A DNA stretch of 64,000 bases from Topomyia yanbarensis (lineage: Eukaryota; Arthropoda; Insecta; Diptera; Culicidae), in NCBI RefSeq assembly GCF_030247195.1, contig NC_080671.1, forward strand, positions 105,263,845-105,327,844. Reading direction: 5' to 3'. Shown here one piece after another: positions 58,634-64,000 of this stretch. Within the stretch, counting starts at the first letter, position 1. Every line of letters begins with the position of its first letter. The notes under the pieces were generated by a model. It was not told the origin of the DNA and did no database searches. It saw nothing but the letters and a program-made list of their open reading frames with translations. The position numbers and the translations under genes were made by a program.

Positions 58634-60347
58634 AAAAAACTAGGAGTGGGTAATGTCCGGGACGTAACCGCGGTGTTGACGTAGGACTAAACTTGGGCAT
58701 ATCATATGACATTCATGGATAATTTGAGCCAATGCACTTTTTGAATGAATGTTTACTGGAAATTTCATGTCGAATGAGATTGCCACATTCACTGATTTTC
58801 TAGGACTTGCAAAAACCTTCGGGTTTGTAGATTAATTTGATAAACATTTGCTTATATGAATCACTGGTAAATGTATACAAGAATTGACAGGCGCAAACTT
58901 ATTAAATGGAACTTTCTAATTCAATTCTTTCTCCATTATGTTTTCATCCTAAAAAGAACGGTTTGTAGATAACTATATTTGGTGATACCAGACGAGAATC
59001 CTTGCTAACGATTCGAACCTTGCCCGAATTCGCTTCTGCTGCGTACATACACGAACATTCCCCTTTCGCAGCTCACATCGAATGAGCATTGTATATCGGA
59101 ATGCGATCTCTTTTATAAACTTCTTAGTGCAGATGGTAGTCCATCCCTTTGTGCGACAAATGAAAATATTTTCATCATTCGTTTTGGCGTGGCATTCGCT
59201 TAGTAGCAGGGTTGCCACATTCACTAATGTTCTAGAAAGATTTGCATTGTAGATTCTTTCTAAATAAATTCTTTCTCCATTATATTTTCATCCTAATAAG
59301 AACGGTTTGCAGATAACTATTTTTGGTGATACCAGACGAGTACATACACCAGATGCGTACATACACGAACATTCCCCTTTCGCAGCTCACATCGAATGAG
59401 CATTGTATGTCGGAATGCGATCTCTTTTATAAACTTCTTAGTGCAGATGGTAGTCCATCCCTTTGTGCGACAAATGAAAATATTTTCATCATTCGTTTTG
59501 GCGTGGCATTCGCTTAGTAGCAGGGTTGCCACATTCACTAATGTTCTAGTAAGATTTGCATTGTAGATTAATTCGATAAACATTGGTTTATATGTGTCAT
59601 TGATAAAGTACAGCAGACTTGACAGGCGCAAACTCAATCCAAGTTATTAAAAGGAGCTTTCTAAATAAATTCTTTCTCCATTATATTTTCATCCTAATAA
59701 GAACGGTTTGCAGATAACTATTTTTGGTGATACCAGACGAGTACATACACCAGATGCGTACATACACGAACATTCCCCTTTCGCAGCTCACATCGAATGA
59801 GCATTGTATGTCGGAATGCGATCTCTTTTATAAACTTCTTAGTGCAGATGGTAGTCCATCCCTTTGTGCGACAAATGAAAATATTTTCATCATTCGTTTT
59901 GGCGTGGCATTCGCTTAGTAGCAGGGTTGCCACATTCACTAATGTTCTAGTAAGATTTGCATTGTAGATTAATTCGATAAACATTGGTTTATATGTGTCA
60001 TTGATAAAGTACAGCAGACTTGACAGGCGCAAACTCAATCCAAGTTATTAAAAGGAGCTTTCTAAATAAATTCTTTCTCCATTATATTTTCATCCTAATA
60101 AGAACGGTTTGCAGATAACTATTTTTGGTGATACCAGACGATTACATACACCAGATGCGTACATACACGAACATTCCCCTTTCGCAGCTCACATCGAATG
60201 AGCATTGTATATCGGAATGCGATCTCTTTTATAAACTTCTTAGTGCAGATGGTAGTCCATCCCTTTGTGCGACAAATGAAAATATTTTCATCATTCGTTT
60301 TGGCGTGGCATTCGCTTAGTAGCAGGGTTGCCACATTCACTAATGTT
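58634..60347. repeat. Right inverted array of the 401-bp repeat
   Basis: Reverse complement of the left array: inner end AAAAAACTAGGAGTGGGTAA, then four units spaced ~313, 401 and 401, matching the spacing of the left arm. The fourth unit is cut at AATGTT by the LINE starting at 60,348. By eye, aligned segments differ only at scattered bases. Confidence 0.95.
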
Positions 60348-60382
60348 CAGTTAGGTTCACTCACTCGGAGCCGATAGTTGTT
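60347..60382 (+). promoter_or_regulatory. Internal Pol II core promoter (Inr + DPE) of the LINE
   Basis: TCAGTT at the 5' end matches the arthropod initiator with A at 60,349 as +1. AGTTGT lies exactly at +28 to +33, matching the downstream promoter element consensus. This arrangement is known for I- and jockey-type LINEs and defines the element's 5' end. Confidence 0.75.
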
Positions 60383-60836
60383 CTCAACACAAGCTCCGCG
60401 TTTAAAAACCCAAACTTTCGCCCGGTCCACGCCACCCATATAGCTTCCGAAGTTCGGGCTCAGCCTCCCGGTTAGTATACCAACTGGCTTCCGCCCGGTC
60501 CGTTACGCGAGTGCGAAGTGCCGTGTATCATCAGTGCGAAGGCTACTCGAATTTTAAGCGGTAAATTTAAAATCGACTTTCCCACTGATACCAGGAGCAC
60601 AGACTCCGAAGGAGTTGAGCGATAGCGCGTCTCCATCAAACCAAAAGTACAAACCGTGGTCAACCGTCCGCCTCCACCACGAGCATTGGTTTGAACAGTT
60701 GCACGTGCGCGCACGAATTCAAACCGAAATAGTGTAATCGGCTCCATAGGTGCCGGCGGTAGTGTAGTGCAGTGTAAAGGGTGCAATTTTGAAAGAGCCA
60801 ACTTCCGCCCACTTGACCCCATAAACAACCCAACTA

Positions 60837-62267
60837 ATGGGGGAACCTCCCCCTCTCCCCACCCCGGGGAGCAGCGGCCCATCTTTGAGTCGGACTTTGC
60901 CAGGGTACTTAAACTCTGGCGACATAATTGACAAGCAGACTCTGCTACTGCGAGCAAAATCATTGGATGGTGATTCCGATGCCCGACTGACGACTAACCC
61001 GTTCACTATTTTGAAATCGGTTCAACGTGTGCTAGGATGCGATCCGACAAAGGTGGTTTCGACCACAAAAGAAGGTAGAGGGACCCGCTATGTCTTAAGG
61101 ACGACATCGAAAAAGGCATATAACGCTCTGATGAGTTTGAACGAGCTGATCGACGGGCAAAAAGTTGAGGTGGTTTCTCACCCCACTCTCAACATTACTC
61201 ATGGTGTCGTTTACGATATCGACACCAAAGACATGAGCAACGAAGAACTTCTTCACGAGCTGAAAGGTCAAGGAGTCACAGCAGTGCGTAGAATCACCAA
61301 GCTGCACGAAGGAGTAGTAAGCAATACTCCTCTGGTGGTGATATCTTTTAGTGGCTCAACCCTCCCCGACTACATTTACCTCGGATTGGTACGCACCAAC
61401 ATCCGGCCCTACTACCCATCACCCATGCTGTGCTACCGCTGTGGCAAATTTGGACATGGTACTAGAGTGTGCCCCAACAAGGAAACTTGCTTGAACTGCA
61501 GCATGAACCACCCATCAGCCAAAGATAACCCATGCACCCAAGTCTCGAAGTGTATAAACTGCAGCGGAGAGCACTCAACAAGAGCAAAAGAGTGCCCCAA
61601 GTACATGGAAGAGGTAGCCATCATTAAAGCAAAAGTTTCCCTAAACCTTTCCTTCCCCGAAGCAAGAGCTCTAATAACACAAAAGCGCAAAGGACCAAGT
61701 TACGCCGAACAAACCCAGAAAGGCACGGAATCGAAAGACAACGAGAAAGATTCCACTATCGCTAGACTGAAGGCGGAGCTCATTCGGCTAAAGGGCGAAA
61801 AGAGCAATCCGCCAAAAGATGACCGGGACGATGAGATATTAAACCTAAAAAACCACCTGGCGGAGGCCGTTCGCCAGCTTAGAATTGCCAAGCAACAACT
61901 CACCGAGGTAACGAAGGAAACTAGCAAAGCTAACACTTCACCGAAAGTAGAGCAGGGAAACGTCAACAAACTAAACCCGACCACCATGATATCGACCGAA
62001 TGTAACGTAGTAGCCGCAAAACAACAGCGAGACCCCCGACTTCGTGACGAACGAAAGCAGCAAAGAAATCGTAGTCGAGCAGGCGATGGGGATAAATCCC
62101 GAAGCCCTATCGGAAACAAAACAGATACAGCACCACCGAAACAACAACGGACAACCCGAGCGAATTCCCGCAACAACAGCCCTTCACTAACCGGACAGTT
62201 GAACATCTCAGACACTGAAACGACGCAAAACTCCATGCCGCAAGCGTCTTTCGTAATGTCCGACTAG
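60837..62267 (+). CDS. LINE ORF1 (Gag-like, three CCHC knuckles)
   Basis: 476 codons from ATG at 60,837. Residues ~30-190 form the conserved Gag-like region (NPFTILKSVQRVLGCD, YVLRTTSKKAYNAL, VVYDIDTKDMSNEELLHEL). Then come knuckles CYRCGKFGHGTRVC, CLNCSMNHPSAKDNPC and CINCSGEHSTRAKEC at ~200-260. The C-terminal half is charged with a predicted coiled coil (IARLKAELIRLKGEK). It binds the LINE RNA to form the retrotransposition particle. The end overlaps the open frame of ORF2. Confidence 0.93.
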   Translation: MGEPPPLPTPGSSGPSLSRTLPGYLNSGDIIDKQTLLLRAKSLDGDSDARLTTNPFTILKSVQRVLGCDPTKVVSTTKEGRGTRYVLRTTSKKAYNALMSLNELIDGQKVEVVSHPTLNITHGVVYDIDTKDMSNEELLHELKGQGVTAVRRITKLHEGVVSNTPLVVISFSGSTLPDYIYLGLVRTNIRPYYPSPMLCYRCGKFGHGTRVCPNKETCLNCSMNHPSAKDNPCTQVSKCINCSGEHSTRAKECPKYMEEVAIIKAKVSLNLSFPEARALITQKRKGPSYAEQTQKGTESKDNEKDSTIARLKAELIRLKGEKSNPPKDDRDDEILNLKNHLAEAVRQLRIAKQQLTEVTKETSKANTSPKVEQGNVNKLNPTTMISTECNVVAAKQQRDPRLRDERKQQRNRSRAGDGDKSRSPIGNKTDTAPPKQQRTTRANSRNNSPSLTGQLNISDTETTQNSMPQASFVMSD

Positions 62268-64000
62268 CTCTACAACGATTACAGCAACTGGGGATACCAA
62301 TAAAAAACAACGAATTCAACAGCAACATAAAACAAAGCCCGCCTGTGTCGACCCTGACCGGGGAAGTTCCGGATACGTCCGACGCACCCTCGGCGGCTGT
62401 TGACACAGGACCATTGGAGTATCAACAGGAAAGTACCTTTAACATCCCCATTAGCATTCCATTTACGCATTCAACATCCATCTCAGGACAACCAGACATA
62501 AATCCAGAAAATCCACCAACACAGCAATCCCAAACGACGGGAACCACGACCGCCTCCAGCGCCCCGCATCTTGTCGGGCCCCAGAGTAGGCGATCTTCCC
62601 GCCTGATCTCAAAAATGACACCAGTACCAGGAAAACCAAGCGAACAACTCCACTGCAATGAGAACCGGTTCAGGTCTCCCGATATCTCCGCACCTGGCGG
62701 ACCACCGGGAAGAACTCTCAGCCGGGAAACTCCCACTCACCAACAGCAACGAGTACGACGAGACCTCAGTCCGGTTCCCGGTTGCTCTTGGCATCCGGTA
62801 CGTTTTAAACCATCCAGGAATCCAGTAGTCACCAATCGTGACGCCCACTTCCCCGTGCCGGCCCTGACCGGGGACGTTCCGCCTTATAGCGATGCTCCCC
62901 CGGCGGCTGCTGGTGCGGGAGGCCCGGGCACATCCCGGGTAAGTTCATATCACCATTCCAACCGACAAGAACAATTCAGCGCCACAAACTCTTTTTCAAG
63001 GAATGATCGAACTTCCGACGTTGCGCTGACCACTCGCTTTAGAAAACGATACCAAAACCTACCCGCAACGCAACGCACAAAAACCACCGACACAACGCCT
63101 GTGGACCCCTTGCCATACCTCCCGCGGTCATTGGAAGGGACGTACGCCAGACCACCCATCAACAACTGCAACAAAAACTACCCCCTCAACACCAACAAAG
63201 CGCACGAAACCGATAGCTTCCTGTCAAGGAAGAAAGCCTCTTCCCCTGCACCAGCCCTGTCCGCGGACGTACCGGCCCTCACCGACGAGCCTTCGGCGGC
63301 TGCTGGTGCAGGGGGCCCGGCTACCCCCCGGGTAAGTACCATCTCTCGTTGCTTCTCGCCCGAACAATCGTACGGCCCTGAACCTCTTCCAGACTGCATA
63401 CCATCGAGCCCGCCCAGCCACCGATCACACAGCAACAACAGTTCCAGCGAAGAGACTCTGAGTGCCTCCGCCAACCACCACAACACTCCTCCCTCACGAG
63501 ATGCTCCTCAAAACCCAGTCGCCCACCGTCACAGTAGAACGGCGCTACAAAAACACCCGGAAAACTGTACACTCGCAGTCCAGTGGAATCTAAACAGCCT
63601 CCGAGCCAACCTTGGAGAAGTACAAATTATCGTCGCACGAACGGAACCCATCTGCCTGGCCTTACAGGAAACTCACCTAAGGGACAACAACAACCTCGCC
63701 TCTTGGTTTAGCCACCGATATACATGGGATACCGCAAGAGGATCCAACATTTACCAAACTATCGCACTCGGAATCAGAGCCGACATCCCGTCCGAAACCA
63801 TCCAGCTCAACACCGAACTAATCGCAGTAGCGCATAGAATCCTCTTCCCGGCGAAATGCACAATCGTCTCCATCTACATCCCACAAGAAGTCAACGACGT
63901 CGGGAATAAACTCCGGAATCTAGTCAGACAACTGCCAACCCCATTCTTAATAATGGGAGATCTCAACGCACACCATACCATGTGGGGCTCCTCGAAGTGC
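62219..64000 (+). CDS. LINE ORF2, N-terminal part (partial)
   Basis: A reading frame open from 62,219 to the window edge, overlapping ORF1 in another frame by about 49 bases. The first ATG in frame is at 62,615, so initiation or frameshifting from ORF1 must be settled elsewhere. About 440 residues of Pro/Ser/Thr-rich sequence with three copies of a motif around ALTGDVP / SAAAGAGGPG precede the endonuclease, which begins near 63,570 (AVQWNLNSLRAN, ICLALQETHLRD, LIMGDLNAHHTMWGSS). RT lies beyond the window. Such a long low-complexity extension before the nuclease is unusual. Confidence 0.88.

Larger units (their letters stand above)
60348..64000 (+). mobile_element. I-like LINE, 5' complete, runs off the window
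   Basis: A non-LTR retrotransposon beginning CAGTTAGG, with a ~490-bp 5' UTR, an ORF1 with three CCHC knuckles and an ORF2 that is open to the window edge and reaches the AP-endonuclease. No stop or frameshift was found in 3.6 kb. It inserted inside a 401-bp repeat unit. The endonuclease start (AVQWNLNSLRANLGEVQ) resembles the I clade. Confidence 0.9.

Noticed and set aside
47432..60340. Family of 60-106 codon frames with nearly identical proteins
   Set aside because: They follow the 401-bp repeat units, exist on both strands and show no domain; treated as repeat, not genes.
61700..63572. Long minus-strand frames (up to 178 codons) opposite the LINE
   Set aside because: GC-rich shadows of ORF1 and ORF2, without domains.

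Overview
The window is animal nuclear DNA, most likely from a culicine mosquito (Aedes- or Culex-like). That is an inference from insect genes with short GT-AG introns, arthropod-type core promoter elements and very dense, nested transposable elements; no bacterial or organellar features are seen. Four host genes look intact: a SAM-domain protein of the human C19orf47 type (15,445-17,087, +), the NF-X1/shuttle craft zinc-finger protein (34,044-37,108, -), an alkaline ceramidase like Drosophila brain washing (50,582-52,228, +) and 6-pyruvoyl-tetrahydropterin synthase, Drosophila purple (54,147-54,860, -). The last two are convergent. Three host-derived pseudogenes are visible: DDX19/Dbp80 helicase and tankyrase joined end to end (5.0-9.0 kb, -) and a histone H3 fragment (46.7 kb, +).

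Layout. 1-1,095: large palindromic array of a 119-bp satellite. 1.1-5.0 kb: minisatellite and foldback MITEs in gene-free DNA. 5.0-9.0 kb: tankyrase and Dbp80 pseudogenes broken by nested elements. 9,358-14,866: full-length Ty3/Mag-like LTR retrotransposon with nearly identical 149-bp LTRs, a leader intron that appears to split the gag start codon, and a second intron-like 144-bp insertion in reverse transcriptase. 15.4-17.3 kb: SAM-domain gene. 17.5-28.5 kb: an old I/Jockey-like LINE serving as landing pad for a foldback MITE, a tRNA-derived SINE, a 5-kb RNase H-bearing LINE flanked by 158-bp direct repeats, and a TIR element with minisatellite ends. 28.6-33.6 kb: RTE-like, I-like and BEL/Pao remnants plus MITEs. 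34.0-37.1 kb: shuttle craft. 37.8-45.8 kb: a cluster of MITEs and TIR elements, one 1.25 kb long with a Gln-rich reading frame. 46.7-60.3 kb: histone H3 pseudogene, then two inverted arrays of a 401-bp repeat enclosing the ceramidase and PTPS genes and a truncated BEL/Pao gag. 60,348-64,000: 5' part of an apparently intact I-like LINE that interrupts the right array.

The intact genes have unrelated housekeeping roles (RNA regulation, sphingolipid turnover, tetrahydrobiopterin/pteridine synthesis) and do not form a pathway. The most unusual items are the intron-bearing LTR retrotransposon, the inverted 401-bp arrays around two host genes, the exact Dbp80-tankyrase junction, and the 158-bp target duplication around the nested LINE. 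All family names rest on motif recognition by eye; no database search was possible.
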